From: Myxococcales bacterium
Lineage (GTDB): Bacteria; Myxococcota_A; Polyangia; Nannocystales; Nannocystaceae
Reading direction: 5' to 3'
DNA length: 64,000 nucleotides
Assembly: GCA_020633295.1 (NCBI GenBank)
Contig: JACKDW010000013.1
Span: forward strand, 1-64,000
The position numbers and the translations under genes were made by a program. This document shows, one piece after another, positions 20,179 through 29,379 of this stretch (position 1 is its first letter; each line of letters opens with the position of its first letter). Below the pieces are notes generated by a model. The model had not been told where the DNA came from. It did not search any database and saw only the letters and a list, made by a program, of their open reading frames with translations.

Positions 20179-22611
20179 ATGGATTTTTCGTCGTGTTCCT
20201 CCGCTCCCCTCGCGTCGACCCGCGCGCCCGCGCTCGTCGTCTCGCTGCTCGCCGCAGCCTGCTCGTGGGGCTGTGACCCGCCGCGGCCGACCAGCGCCGA
20301 CCAGCCCGCGCCCTATCCCGAGGGCCAGGAGGTGGTCGACCCGGGCGCCGCGAGCTACGGCGAGCAGCCGCCGGCGTGGGAGCCCGGCGCGCTCCCCGAG
20401 CCCGCGCCCGATCAGCCCGCGGCCCAGGGCGCTGGCACGGCGACGCCGACGGACGGACCGCCGCAGGTGATCGAGACGCCGTATCACGCCGCCGATGATC
20501 CGCGGAACGCGGCGCCCGGCGGCTTCGAGCTCGCGCGCGAGCGCGCCCCCGACGATCCGGGGGACGCCGCGAAGCGCCGGTTCTCGATCGAGACGCTCTA
20601 TCAGCTCAAGTCGATCGGCGCGCCGGAGTGGTCGCCCGACGGCGCGCGCGCGCTGTTCACCGTGACCCGCCACGAGCTCGCGCGCGGCACGTCGAACAGC
20701 GACATCTACATGCTCCTGCGCGGCGGCGACGACGGGCCCAAGGTCCGGCAGCTGACGCGCCACGACGGCGCCGACGGCCACCCGCGCTGGGCCCCGGACG
20801 GCCGCTCGTTCCTGTTCACCTCAGACCGCTCGGGCAAGACGCAGATCTGGCGGATGTCGCTCGACGGCGGCGAGCCCGAGCAGCTCAGCGACATCCCGAC
20901 CGGCGTCGCCGATCCCGAGTGGGCGGGGAGCGGGCGCGTCGTGTTCACCGCGCGCGTGTTCCCGGAGTACGGCGCCGACTTCGGCAAGACCGCCGACGCG
21001 CTCAAGGACCGCGAGTCGAGCCCGACGCAGGCGCACGTCATGGACGACCTGCTCGGCCGCCACTGGAACTTCTACAAGGACGGCCGGCGCCGCCACATCT
21101 TCGCGCTCGAGCTCGCGAGCGGCGCGACCTGGGACCTCACGCCCGGCGACTTCGACTCGCCGGCCTTCGACACCGGCGGCGGCGGCTTCGCGATCAGCCC
21201 CGACGGCCTCGAGCTCTGCTACGCGAGCAACCGCGAGCCCGGCAGCGCGCGCGCGTGGACGACCAACAAGGATCTGTTCGTCACCGCGATCGAGCGCGAC
21301 GCCGACCACGCCGCGCCGATCAACCTGACCGGCGTCAACCGGGCCTACGACGGCGACCCCGCGTACTCGCCCGACGGGCGCTACATCGCGTTCCGCCGCC
21401 AGGAGGTCCCGGGCTACGAGTCTGATCGCTTCCGGCTCGCGGTCTACGACCGCGCCGGCGGCGTCGTGAAGGTGTTGACCGAGGGCTTCGACAACTGGGT
21501 GCTCGAGGCACGCTGGGCGCCCGACAGCGCGTCGCTCGTGTTCAAGGCCGCCGAGCGCGGGCGCACGCCGCTGTTCCGCGTCGCGCTCGAGTCGGGCGAG
21601 GCGCGGCGGCTCGCGCTGCCGAGCGCGCGCGACTACGACGTCGCCGCCGACGGCACGCTCGGCTTCAGCTTCACGCGCGTGGGCGAGCCGGTCGAGCTGT
21701 TCATCGCCGAGCCCGACGGCGGCGACGTCCGGCGCGTCACCGGCCTCAACCAGACCATCGCCAACACCGTCGACATCCGCCCCGCCGAGGAGCTGTGGAT
21801 CGAGGGCGCGGGCGGGCGGACCATCCACACCTTCGTCGTCAAGCCCCACGGGTACAAGCCCGGGCAGCGCTACCCGCTGATCCTCAACGTGCACGGCGGG
21901 CCGCAGTCGCACTGGCACGACGCGCTGCGCGGCGACTGGCAGGTCTACCCGGGCTCCGGCTACGTCGTCGCGTTCGCCAACCCGCACGGCTCGATCGGCT
22001 ACGGCCAGGAGTTCACCGACGGCATCAAGCAGGACTGGGGCGGCAAGGTCTACGAGGACCTCATGGCGGTCACCGAGCACCTGTCCGCGCAGCCCTACGT
22101 CGACCCCGCGCGCGTCGGCGCGATGGGCTGGTCCTACGGCGGCTACATGATGAACTGGATGCTCGGCCACACCGAGCGCTTCAAGGCGATCGCGTCGATG
22201 ATGGGCATCTACGATCTGCGCTCGTTCTACGGCGCGACCGAGGAGCTGTGGTTCGCCGAGGCCGACTTCGGCGGACCGCCCTGGGAGGGCTCCGAGGCCT
22301 ACGCGAGCTGGTCGCCGTCGGCGCGCGCGAGCGAGTTCAAGACGCCCACGCTCGTCATCACCGGCGAGCGCGACTACCGAGTGCCGTACACGCAGTCGCT
22401 GCAGCTGTTCACCGCGCTGCGCCGCCAGGGCGTGCCCGCGCGCCTGATCGTGTTCCCCGACGACGGGCACTGGCCGAGCAACGTCAAGTCGATGCCGCTG
22501 TACTACGCCGCGCACCTCGACTGGTTCCACCGCTACCTCGGCGGCGAGCCGTCGCTCTACGCGATCGAGGACATCCTGCGCGGGCGCGCGTTCAAGAAGA
22601 GCGGCGGCTGA
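20179..22611 (+). CDS. S9 family peptidase (dipeptidyl/acylaminoacyl peptidase type) lipoprotein
   Basis: 810 residues from ATG 20179. The signal region contains SLLAAAC, followed by a Pro-rich linker of about 100 residues. A TolB/WD40-like propeller follows (FSIETLYQLKSIGAPEWSPDG, then GHPRWAPDGRSFLFTSDRSGK-type blades) and the alpha/beta-hydrolase domain. The catalytic triad is Ser652 in GWSYGGYM, Asp732 in GERDYRVPY and His764 in DDGHWP. This is the S9C/S9B pattern of exopeptidases that trim oligopeptides. It lies about 130 bases after the GspC-like gene in the same direction. Together with the S9A enzyme at 16.6-18.8 kb it makes a small cluster of envelope peptidases. Confidence 0.92.
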   Translation: MDFSSCSSAPLASTRAPALVVSLLAAACSWGCDPPRPTSADQPAPYPEGQEVVDPGAASYGEQPPAWEPGALPEPAPDQPAAQGAGTATPTDGPPQVIETPYHAADDPRNAAPGGFELARERAPDDPGDAAKRRFSIETLYQLKSIGAPEWSPDGARALFTVTRHELARGTSNSDIYMLLRGGDDGPKVRQLTRHDGADGHPRWAPDGRSFLFTSDRSGKTQIWRMSLDGGEPEQLSDIPTGVADPEWAGSGRVVFTARVFPEYGADFGKTADALKDRESSPTQAHVMDDLLGRHWNFYKDGRRRHIFALELASGATWDLTPGDFDSPAFDTGGGGFAISPDGLELCYASNREPGSARAWTTNKDLFVTAIERDADHAAPINLTGVNRAYDGDPAYSPDGRYIAFRRQEVPGYESDRFRLAVYDRAGGVVKVLTEGFDNWVLEARWAPDSASLVFKAAERGRTPLFRVALESGEARRLALPSARDYDVAADGTLGFSFTRVGEPVELFIAEPDGGDVRRVTGLNQTIANTVDIRPAEELWIEGAGGRTIHTFVVKPHGYKPGQRYPLILNVHGGPQSHWHDALRGDWQVYPGSGYVVAFANPHGSIGYGQEFTDGIKQDWGGKVYEDLMAVTEHLSAQPYVDPARVGAMGWSYGGYMMNWMLGHTERFKAIASMMGIYDLRSFYGATEELWFAEADFGGPPWEGSEAYASWSPSARASEFKTPTLVITGERDYRVPYTQSLQLFTALRRQGVPARLIVFPDDGHWPSNVKSMPLYYAAHLDWFHRYLGGEPSLYAIEDILRGRAFKKSGG

Positions 22612-22682
22612 GCTCGGTCGGCGTCGACCCTCGCGCCCGTGATCTGCGAGACTCGAGCCGCGCGCGCGCGCGGGAGCTCACC

Positions 22683-24026
22683 GTGAACGATCCAGAATTC
22701 ATCGTCGTCGGCGCCGGCCTCGCGGGGCTCGCGGCCGCGCGCGCGCTCACGGCCGCGGGTCGCCAGGCGCTCGTGCTCGAGGCCCGCGATCGCGTCGGCG
22801 GTCGCCTGCTCAATCACACCTGGTCTGACGGCCACGTCGGTGAGCTCGGCGGGCAGTGGATCGGGCCGACGCAGGACCACGCGCTCCGGCTCGTGCGCGA
22901 GCTCGGGCTCGAGCTGTACCCGAGCTACGAGACCGGGACGCACCTCGCGTACCGCCGCGGTCGTCTGCGCCGGTTTCGCGGCGAGACGTTCGGGCTGCCG
23001 CCGTGGGGGCTGCTCGACGGGCTCGTCGCGCAGCGGCGGCTCGAGGCGATGGCGCGCGCCGTCCCGCTCGAGGCGCCCTGGAGCGCCCCGCGCGCGCGCG
23101 CCTGGGACGGCCAGACCCTCGAGAGCTGGCTGCGAAGACACATGCGTACGCGGGTCGGCTACGAGTTCTTCCGCGCCGTCTGCACCGCGATCTTCTGCGC
23201 CGAGGCCGAGGACGTCTCGCTGCTGCACTTCCTGTTCTACGTGCGCTCGGGACGCTCGCTCGACCAGCTGCTTCGGCTCCGCGGCGGCGCGCAGGAGAGC
23301 CGCGTCGTCGGGGGCTCCCAGCGGATCGCGCTCGCGCTCGCCGAGCAGCTCGGCGAGCGCGTGATCACGGGCGCGGCGGTCGACGCGATCGAGCAGGGCG
23401 AGGACGGCGTCGTCGCGCGCTGCACGGGCGGCGCGGTCCACCGAGCCGCGCGCGTGATCGTCACGCTCCCGCCGCCGCTGGCCGCGAGGATCCGCTACTC
23501 GCCGGCGCTCCCCGGGCTCCGCGATCAGCTCACGCAGAAGCTCGCGATGGGCAGCGTGATCAAGTGCATGGCTCGCTACCCGCAGCCGTTCTGGCGCGAC
23601 GCGGGGCTGTCCGGCTTCGCGATCTCGGTCGAGCGCCCGGTCAACGTCATCTTCGACAACTCACCCCACGGCGGCGGCTGTGGCGTGCTGCTCGGCTTCA
23701 TCGAGGGTCGCGAGGCCCGCGCGCTCGGGGAGCTCGCGCCGGCGGACCGGCGCGCGCTCGTGCTCGAGAACTTCGCCAGCTACTTCGGCGAGCGCGCCCG
23801 CGCGCCGCTCGAGTACGAGGACAAGGACTGGTCCCAGGATCCGTGGACGCGCGGGTGCTACGGCGCCCACTTCGCGCCCGGCGTGTGGACGCAGTTCGGC
23901 GCGGCGCTGCGGCGCCCGTGCGGGCGCGTCCACTGGGCCGGGGCCGAGACCGCCGCGGTCTGGAGCGGCTACATGGACGGCGCGCTGCGCTCGGGCGAGC
24001 GCGCGGCGCAGGAGGTCCTCGCGTGA
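22683..24026 (+). CDS. Flavin-dependent amine oxidase
   Basis: 447 residues from GTG 22683, placed so that the FAD-binding Rossmann motif VVGAGLAGLAAARAL is at the N-terminus, as usual. It is followed by VLEARDRVGGRL and the family motif GELGGQWIGPTQ. The C-terminus holds the second FAD contact, VHWAGAETAAVWSGYMDGALRSG (broken here by a kink), typical of monoamine oxidase/flavin-containing amine oxidoreductases. It should oxidise a primary or secondary amine to the aldehyde with release of hydrogen peroxide. No signal peptide, so cytoplasmic. The substrate cannot be inferred from the context. Confidence 0.9.
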   Translation: MNDPEFIVVGAGLAGLAAARALTAAGRQALVLEARDRVGGRLLNHTWSDGHVGELGGQWIGPTQDHALRLVRELGLELYPSYETGTHLAYRRGRLRRFRGETFGLPPWGLLDGLVAQRRLEAMARAVPLEAPWSAPRARAWDGQTLESWLRRHMRTRVGYEFFRAVCTAIFCAEAEDVSLLHFLFYVRSGRSLDQLLRLRGGAQESRVVGGSQRIALALAEQLGERVITGAAVDAIEQGEDGVVARCTGGAVHRAARVIVTLPPPLAARIRYSPALPGLRDQLTQKLAMGSVIKCMARYPQPFWRDAGLSGFAISVERPVNVIFDNSPHGGGCGVLLGFIEGREARALGELAPADRRALVLENFASYFGERARAPLEYEDKDWSQDPWTRGCYGAHFAPGVWTQFGAALRRPCGRVHWAGAETAAVWSGYMDGALRSGERAAQEVLA

Positions 24027-24123
24027 GCGCCCTCCTGGGCGCGTGCGAGCGCGCGCCCCCGGCGACCGGCCGCGCGCCCGCGTTGCTCGTGGCGCGCGCG
24101 CGCTGCTAGGATCACGCGCGCCC

Positions 24124-24606
24124 ATGGCCTCTCTTATCGTCTGTCCTTCGTGCCATCTCCACGCGCGCGCGCGCGAGCGCGAGTGCCCCCACTGCGGCGC
24201 CGCGCTGCGCGACGCCAACGGCCGCGTCGCGCCGACCTCGGTCGCGCTGCTCATGGGGCTGACGCTGGTCGGCTGCGGCGACGACGTCAGCGCGCTCTAC
24301 GGCGTCGAGTCCACCGCCGGCACCCAGACCAGCGCGGGGCCGACGACCGCGCTCTACGGCAACCCCGCGACCGTGAGCGCGACCGGCTCGTCGAGCACTG
24401 GCTCGACGGGCGTCGACACCAGCGGGACCGAGACGACGGGCGCGACCGGGACGACGGGCGAGACCGAGACCGAGACGGACAGCGAGACCGAGACGACGGG
24501 CGACACCGAGACGACCGGCGGGACCGAGACGGGCGGCGAGACCTCGGGCACGACCTCGCTGCCGACCTCCGGCGGGCAGCCGCTCTACGGCGCCGCCGAC
24601 ACCTGA
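24124..24606 (+). CDS. Zinc-ribbon lipoprotein with Thr/Gly/Glu linker and LYG motifs
   Basis: 160 residues from ATG 24124. The N-terminus has two CxxC knuckles (CPSC at 7-10 and CPHC at about 21-24), a zinc-ribbon pattern, followed by a hydrophobic segment VALLMGLTLVGC that looks like a lipobox at about residue 51. The mature part is low-complexity: TTG, ETE and TGGT repeats. The motif LYG occurs three times, as ALYGVES, ALYGNPA and, at the very end, PLYGAADT. A zinc ribbon ahead of a lipobox is unusual; either the protein is a cytoplasm-anchored single-pass protein, or the ribbon is an extended signal region. Function unknown. Confidence 0.75.
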   Translation: MASLIVCPSCHLHARARERECPHCGAALRDANGRVAPTSVALLMGLTLVGCGDDVSALYGVESTAGTQTSAGPTTALYGNPATVSATGSSSTGSTGVDTSGTETTGATGTTGETETETDSETETTGDTETTGGTETGGETSGTTSLPTSGGQPLYGAADT

Positions 24607-24634
24607 ACGCGGCGCCCGATCACGACGCGCACGC

Positions 24635-25942
24635 TCAGCGCCCGGGTCGACGGGCCGCCCGCGCGACCGCAGCCGCGACCTCGCGGTGCAGCGCGCGGTC
24701 GAGCGCGTCGGGCAGCAGATCGTCGGCCGGCGCGCGGCTGGCGATGACCTCGGCGGCCGCGATCTTCATGGCGTGATCGATGCGCTCGCGCCCCGTGTCC
24801 ATGGCGCCCTTGAACAGCCCGGGGAAGCCGAGGAGGTTGTTGACGTGGCTGCCGTCGGTGGCGAAGCGAGCCCCCGCGGCGAGCGCGTCCGCCGGCTCGA
24901 TCTCGGGGTAGGGGTTGGAGAGCGCGAACACGATCTGGCCGCGCCTGATCTGCTCGGGCTTGATCAGGCCCGGCACGCCCGTCGTGGCGACGACGATGTC
25001 GGCGCGCGCGAGCGCCTCGTCGAACTCGCAGGGCGTGGCCGCGGGCACGCGCGCCGCGTTGGCCGGGTTCTTGTCGACCGCGAGCACGGTCTCGACGCCG
25101 TAGGCGAGCAGCAGGTCGGCGATCCCGAGGCCCGCCGCGCCGAGGCCGATCTGCGCGACGACGCGGTCCTGCAGGCGCAGCTCGAGCGTCTCGCAGGCCT
25201 TGATCAGGCCCGAGAGCACCGCGACCGCGGTCCCGTGGCGATCGTCGTGCATCACCGGGATCGAGAGCGCGTCGTCGAGTCGCCGCTCGATCTCGAAGCA
25301 CGCGGGGCTCGAGATGTCCTCCAGGTGGATGCCGCCGAAGGTCGGCGCGACGCGGACCACGGTGTCGACGAACTCGTCGACGTCCTCGGTGTCGACGAGC
25401 ACCGGCACGGCGGCGAGGCCGATGAGCTCGCTGTAGAGCGCGGCCTTGCCCTCCATCACCGGCATCGCGGCCTGCGGCCCGATGTTGCCGAGGCCGAGCA
25501 CGCGGGTGCCGTTGGTGAACACGCCGACGGTGCTCCCGATGCTCGTGTAGCGCCGCGCGAGCTGGGGCGTCTCGCGGATCGCCTCGCACACGCGCGCGAC
25601 GCCGGGCGTGTAGACGCCGCGCAGCGTCTTGACGCGATCGATCTTCAGCGTGCTGCGGCTCGCGATCTTGCCGCCCTCGTGCAGCTGAAACACGTGGTCG
25701 ACGCGCCCGAGCAGGCGCACGCCGGTGTCGCCGATCATCGCCTCGAGCGCCCGCAGCAGCGCGTCGCGTCGCGCCTCGTCCGGGAACTCGATCGTGACCT
25801 CGTGGATCGCGTGATCCTTGCCGAGGTAGAGCGTCTCGATGTCCTCGATCAGCCCGTCGGTCGCCGCGACCGCGGCCGCGACGCGGGCGAAGTCGCCGGG
25901 GTCCCGGCTCATGCGGATCTTCAGAACCTCGTCGATCTTCAT
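24635..25942 (-). CDS. NAD(P)-dependent malic enzyme with N-terminal ACT-like domain
   Basis: 435 residues from ATG 25942 (MKIDEVLKIRMS). Residues 1-85 form an ACT-like regulatory domain (FARVAAAVAATDGLIEDI, HEVTIEFPDE). The catalytic part begins KIASRSTLKI and has the malic-enzyme signatures VYTPGVARVCEAI, GNIGPQAAMPVMEGKA, FGGIHLEDISSP, VMHDDRHGTAV and the NAD motif GLGAAGLGIADLL, with FATDGSHVNNLLGFPG near the end. It converts malate to pyruvate and CO2. The ACT domain suggests control by an amino acid or similar effector. Short prokaryotic form, normal length for the ACT-containing group. Confidence 0.92.
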   Translation of the reverse strand: MKIDEVLKIRMSRDPGDFARVAAAVAATDGLIEDIETLYLGKDHAIHEVTIEFPDEARRDALLRALEAMIGDTGVRLLGRVDHVFQLHEGGKIASRSTLKIDRVKTLRGVYTPGVARVCEAIRETPQLARRYTSIGSTVGVFTNGTRVLGLGNIGPQAAMPVMEGKAALYSELIGLAAVPVLVDTEDVDEFVDTVVRVAPTFGGIHLEDISSPACFEIERRLDDALSIPVMHDDRHGTAVAVLSGLIKACETLELRLQDRVVAQIGLGAAGLGIADLLLAYGVETVLAVDKNPANAARVPAATPCEFDEALARADIVVATTGVPGLIKPEQIRRGQIVFALSNPYPEIEPADALAAGARFATDGSHVNNLLGFPGLFKGAMDTGRERIDHAMKIAAAEVIASRAPADDLLPDALDRALHREVAAAVARAARRPGR

Positions 25943-26096
25943 GCGCACCTGGCCTGACGCGCACGCGTGTGCTCGCGCGACGCGGCGAGATTGTAGCTCG
26001 AAACACCGGCGCCCGAGCGCGACATTGCTCGACGGACAGGCGCGTCGATCCGCCGGGCACTCGCCGCGCGTGCACACGCGCGCGCGACTCCGCCGC

Positions 26097-26981
26097 TCAC
26101 TCGCAGCCGGGGAGCTGCCCGCTGCCCGTGACGACGCCGTCGAGCGTCAGCGCGACGCCGTTCTCGATCACGGTCGCGCCCTCGACGTCCGTGACGCGCA
26201 GCGTGTAGGGCCCTGGCCCGAGGCCGCCGTCGGCGACGAAGTAGTTGTAGTCGAGGCGCGGGATCGACTCCCAGCTGCCGCCGCCGTCGGGGCTGTGCTC
26301 GAGCGACGCGATCGCGGTGCGGTGGTTGAGCACCTGGATCGCGGTCCAGAACTCGCTCGAGCCCTCCTTGAAGCGGAACGCGAGCGCGCCGACGACCTCG
26401 CAGGGGACGTAGGACCAGGTGATCGGCACGCGCCCCGCCGAGAGCTCCGCGATCTGGGCGAAGGCCTGCTCGTCGAGGTCGATGTCCCCGGGCGCGCACT
26501 CCGGGCAGCGGTCGACGATCTTCACCGTGATCTGGCCGCTTGGACCGGTGACGCGCGCGCACGCGCCACACGCGGCGGCGCCCGCGTAGTCGGCGTCGTT
26601 CATCGCCGCGCTCATCGTCGCCTCGGCGGGCGTGAGCTCGAAGCTGCAGTTCCCGCCCTGGGTCGAGACCTGGTAGTAGGTGCCCTCGCCCTCGCGCGCC
26701 TCGCCGGCGCAGGCGCCCACGTCCGGGCCCGAGGCGCTCTGTGAGGCGCTCTGTGATTCGCTCTGTGATTCGCTCTGTGATTCGCTCTGTGATTCGCTCG
26801 CGGCGCTGGTCTCGGTCGTCGCGCTCGCGCCGGAGTCCGTGCCCGCGCCCGCGTCTCCGCAGGCCGTGAGCGCGCTCGTCATCACGAGCGCCGCGGCGAG
26901 CGCGACGCGACGCGCCGTCGCGCTCGTCCGCGCCGCGCTCGACCGCGCCGCGCCCCAGCTCCCACGATCGTCGTTTAACAT
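26097..26981 (-). CDS. Expansin-like lipoprotein
   Basis: 294 residues from ATG 26981. The N-terminus is long and Ser/Arg-rich, then LAAALVMTSALTAC (lipobox). A SESQ/SASQ repeat linker follows. The mature protein matches bacterial expansins: a double-psi beta-barrel domain with GEGTYYQVSTQGGNCSFEL, MNDADYAGAAACGACARV, VKIVDRCPEC and GDIDLDEQAFAQIA (carrying the HFD-like Asp), and a CBM63-like second domain with SEFWTAIQVLNHRTAIASLE and NYFVADGGLGPGPYTLRVTD. Expansins loosen cellulose or peptidoglycan without hydrolysis. The start codon overlaps a palindrome half-site (GACATG), so start choice and regulation may be linked. An upstream in-frame extension to 27281 is poor in quality. Confidence 0.85.
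   Translation of the reverse strand: MLNDDRGSWGAARSSAARTSATARRVALAAALVMTSALTACGDAGAGTDSGASATTETSAASESQSESQSESQSESQSASQSASGPDVGACAGEAREGEGTYYQVSTQGGNCSFELTPAEATMSAAMNDADYAGAAACGACARVTGPSGQITVKIVDRCPECAPGDIDLDEQAFAQIAELSAGRVPITWSYVPCEVVGALAFRFKEGSSEFWTAIQVLNHRTAIASLEHSPDGGGSWESIPRLDYNYFVADGGLGPGPYTLRVTDVEGATVIENGVALTLDGVVTGSGQLPGCE
26731..26796 (-). repeat. 12-bp coding tandem repeat (SQSE/SQSA linker)
   Basis: Five full units of GAKKCGCTCTGT (two GAGGCGCTCTGT, then three GATTCGCTCTGT) and half of a sixth, on the plus strand. They encode the Ser/Gln/Glu linker of the expansin lipoprotein on the minus strand, and length change would keep the frame. Confidence 0.8.
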
Positions 26982-26995
26982 GTCCAAAGAATCAT
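26980..26995. promoter_or_regulatory. Palindrome variant at the expansin start (ATGTC-CAAAGA-ATCAT)
   Basis: Read on the minus strand this is ATGAT-TCTTTG-GACAT, directly at the start codon of the expansin gene (the ATG at 26981 overlaps GACATG). It sits in an AT-rich patch, as does the copy at 9322. Confidence 0.4.
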
Positions 26996-27110
26996 AATAC
27001 GAATCACGCGGCGAGAGCACCGGCGCCCGGTACCGCGCGGCCCCGCGGCGCGACGTCGGCGCTGACGCGCGCCGGTGGCCGTACAAGAATTTGCTATCGT
27101 CGTGGGCCCC

Positions 27111-28266
27111 GTGTCGTCCGCCGGCGAGAACGAGCCGGGCCGAGGAGCCTGTCCGCGCTGCGCCGCCGCGCTGGAGGCGGCGCGCGCGAGCGGCCGCTCC
27201 GCCGGCGCGCGGGCGTCGGGCGTCGGGCGCGTCCGGGCGGGTCGACGCGCCGCTGCGCGCGGGGCAGGTCATCGGCCGCAACTACCGGGTCATCCGCGAG
27301 ATCGGCAGCGGTGGCATGGGCGCGGTGTACCTCGCGGAGCACCTGCGGCTGCGCACCAAGGTCGCGATCAAGCTGCTGCTCAAGCCCGACGAGGGCGTCC
27401 ACGTGCAGCGCTTCTGGCAGGAGGCGCGCGCGGCCGCGACGATCCAGCACGAGCACATCGTGTCGGTGATGGACACCGGCAAGACCCCGGACGGTCGCCC
27501 GTTCTTCGTGATGGAGTACCTCGAGGGCGAGGACCTCGGTCGCGCGCTCGCGCGCGCCGGTCGCTTCTCGTGGCGAACGACCCGCCGGATCATGCGCCAG
27601 ATCCTCGTCGCGCTCCGCGTCGCGCATCGGCGCGGCGTGATCCACCGCGACCTGAAGCCGGAGAACTGCGTCGTGCGCCTCGACGAGGCGGGGAAGGAGC
27701 GGATCAAGCTGCTCGACTTCGGGGTCGCCAAGCTGATCCAGGAGGACCCCTCGTACAGCAGCCTGACGAAGACCGGGATCATCCTGGGCACGCCGCGCTA
27801 CATGGCCCCGGAGCAGGTCCGCGCCGACGGCGTCGACGCGCGCGTCGACCTCTACGCGGCCGGGGTGATCATGTTCGAGCTGCTCACGGGCGCGCCGCCC
27901 TTCGACGGCCCGAGCCCGGTCGCCGTGCTCACGCAGCACATCACCCAGCGGCCGCCGCGGCTGCGCGACGTCTACCCGGCGCTCGAGGTGCCCGAGGGGG
28001 TCGAGGAGCTGGTCGCGCGCGCGCTCAAGAAGCGGCCCGAGGATCGCATCCAGAGCGCGGATGAGTTCCTCGCCGCGCTGCGAGACCCGAGCCGGCTGCG
28101 GCGCTCCGCCGCGCGCCGCGTCGCGGTCGCGTCGCTCGTCGCGATCGCGTCGCTCCTCGCGTCGCTCCTCGTCGCGCGCGCGTGCGCGGGCGAGGACACG
28201 GCGACGCGCGACGCGGCGGTCCCCGCCGCGCCCGCCCGCTCAGCGCCCGCCGGCCCGGCGTCGTGA
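27111..28266 (+). CDS. Hanks-type Ser/Thr protein kinase with C-terminal membrane helix
   Basis: The likely start is GTG 27111 (VSSAGENEPGRGACPRCAA, with one CxxC); a one-base shift near 27230, in the repeat CGTCGGGCGTCGGGC, joins it to the kinase frame. The kinase domain has the glycine loop IGSGGMGAV, the lysine in VAIKLLLK, HRDLKPEN, LDFGVAK, and RYMAPEQ, so it should be active. After it come a membrane helix (VAVASLVAIASLLASLLVA) and a short Pro/Ala tail outside. The gene runs tail to tail with the FHA-AAA+ gene, sharing 27 bases; FHA domains bind phosphothreonine, so a kinase-substrate link is plausible. A TTG start at 27091 would give a continuous frame without a shift but a meaningless N-terminus. 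Confidence 0.85.
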
Positions 28267-29379
28267 TCGACGCGGGGCGACGCGCGCCGGCCCGGCCAGC
28301 TCGCGGAAGTCGGCGGCGGTCAGCAGCTCGCCGAAGCAGAGCGCGAAGGTGCGCTCGGTCGCGTTGCGCAGCTCGCGGACGTTGCCGTCCCACGTCTGGC
28401 TTTTAAGCCATGTAATCGCGGACGCGTGGAGCGGCAGCGCGGGGCGGCCGCTGCGGCGGCTGGCGATCGCGACGAACTCGCGCACGAGCGCGGGGATCTC
28501 CTCGACTCGATCCCGCAGCGGCGGGATCTCGATCCACACCCCCGAGAGCTGCCGCAGCAGCGGCTCGTGGAAGCGGCCCTTGGTGATGCGCGCGCCGAGG
28601 TCGAGGTGACTCGAGCTGACGTAGCGGACGTCGAGCGCGCGCAGGCGTCGCTCGGCCTCGCGACGCACGCGCTCGTCCGCGATCACCCGCGCGAGCTCGG
28701 CCTGCAGCGCCAGCGGGAGCGCGCTGACCTGGTCGAGGTAGACGGTCCCGCCGTCGGCGGTCTCGAGCAGCCCCGGCGCGCCGCGACCGAACAGCTCGTC
28801 GGGCGTCACGTCGGCGCACTCGATCTCGACGAAGGGCGCGGCGGCCCGGCGCGAGCGCGCGTGGACGCGGCGCGCGAGCCAGCTCTTGCCGACCCCGAAC
28901 TCGCCGGTCAGCAGCACGTGAGCGCCAGTCGGCGCGACGCGCCCGATGAGCCGGCGGACCGCGTCCATCGTGCTCGTCGCCGGCTCGGCCTCCTCGAGCG
29001 CCGCGACCTCGAGCAGCGAGCCGGGCTGCAGGAGGATGTTGGTCGCGCCGAGCTCGATGACGTCGCCGATGTCGACGCGGGTCGTCGCGCCGGGCTCGAT
29101 CCGCGCGCCGCTGACGCGGGTGCCGAACGAGCTGCCGAGGTCGCGCAGCTGCACGCCGCCGTCGGCGTCGAGCTCGAGCTGCGCGTGCCGTCGCGAGATC
29201 GTCGCGTCCTCTAGCTGGAGGTCGACCTCGTCCCCGCGGCCAATCGTCAGCGCGCCGCGCGACGGGATCGCGCGGGCGCGGACGCCGTCGCGGCCGACGG
29301 CGAGGATGCACCAGCGAGGGCGCTCCTTCGCCCCGTCCGTTGGTATGGCCCCTGGGCCATCTTGCTTGTGCGGCTGCAT
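28240..29379 (-). CDS. FHA-AAA+ protein of the sigma-54 activator family lacking GAFTGA and HTH
   Basis: 379 residues from ATG 29379. Residues 42-115 are an FHA domain (LTIGRGDEVDLQL, ISRRHAQLEL, GSSFGTRV). The AAA+ domain has Walker A GEFGVGKS (159-166), DELFGRG (194-200), Walker B as VYLDQ instead of LLLDE (213-217), and the C-terminal WDGNVRELRN. The stretch between DELFGRG and GLLETADGGT, where GAFTGA should lie, is only a few residues long, so the sigma-54 contact loop is missing. The protein ends soon after NVREL without a Fis-type HTH. It probably no longer activates sigma-54 promoters, and may be a phospho-dependent ATPase adaptor. The 3' end overlaps the neighbouring kinase gene. Confidence 0.85.
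   Translation of the reverse strand: MQPHKQDGPGAIPTDGAKERPRWCILAVGRDGVRARAIPSRGALTIGRGDEVDLQLEDATISRRHAQLELDADGGVQLRDLGSSFGTRVSGARIEPGATTRVDIGDVIELGATNILLQPGSLLEVAALEEAEPATSTMDAVRRLIGRVAPTGAHVLLTGEFGVGKSWLARRVHARSRRAAAPFVEIECADVTPDELFGRGAPGLLETADGGTVYLDQVSALPLALQAELARVIADERVRREAERRLRALDVRYVSSSHLDLGARITKGRFHEPLLRQLSGVWIEIPPLRDRVEEIPALVREFVAIASRRSGRPALPLHASAITWLKSQTWDGNVRELRNATERTFALCFGELLTAADFRELAGPARVAPRRSRRRAGGR

Noticed and set aside
26731..26802. Short repeats that might be a CRISPR
   Set aside because: 12-bp units without spacers, coding for the SESQ linker.
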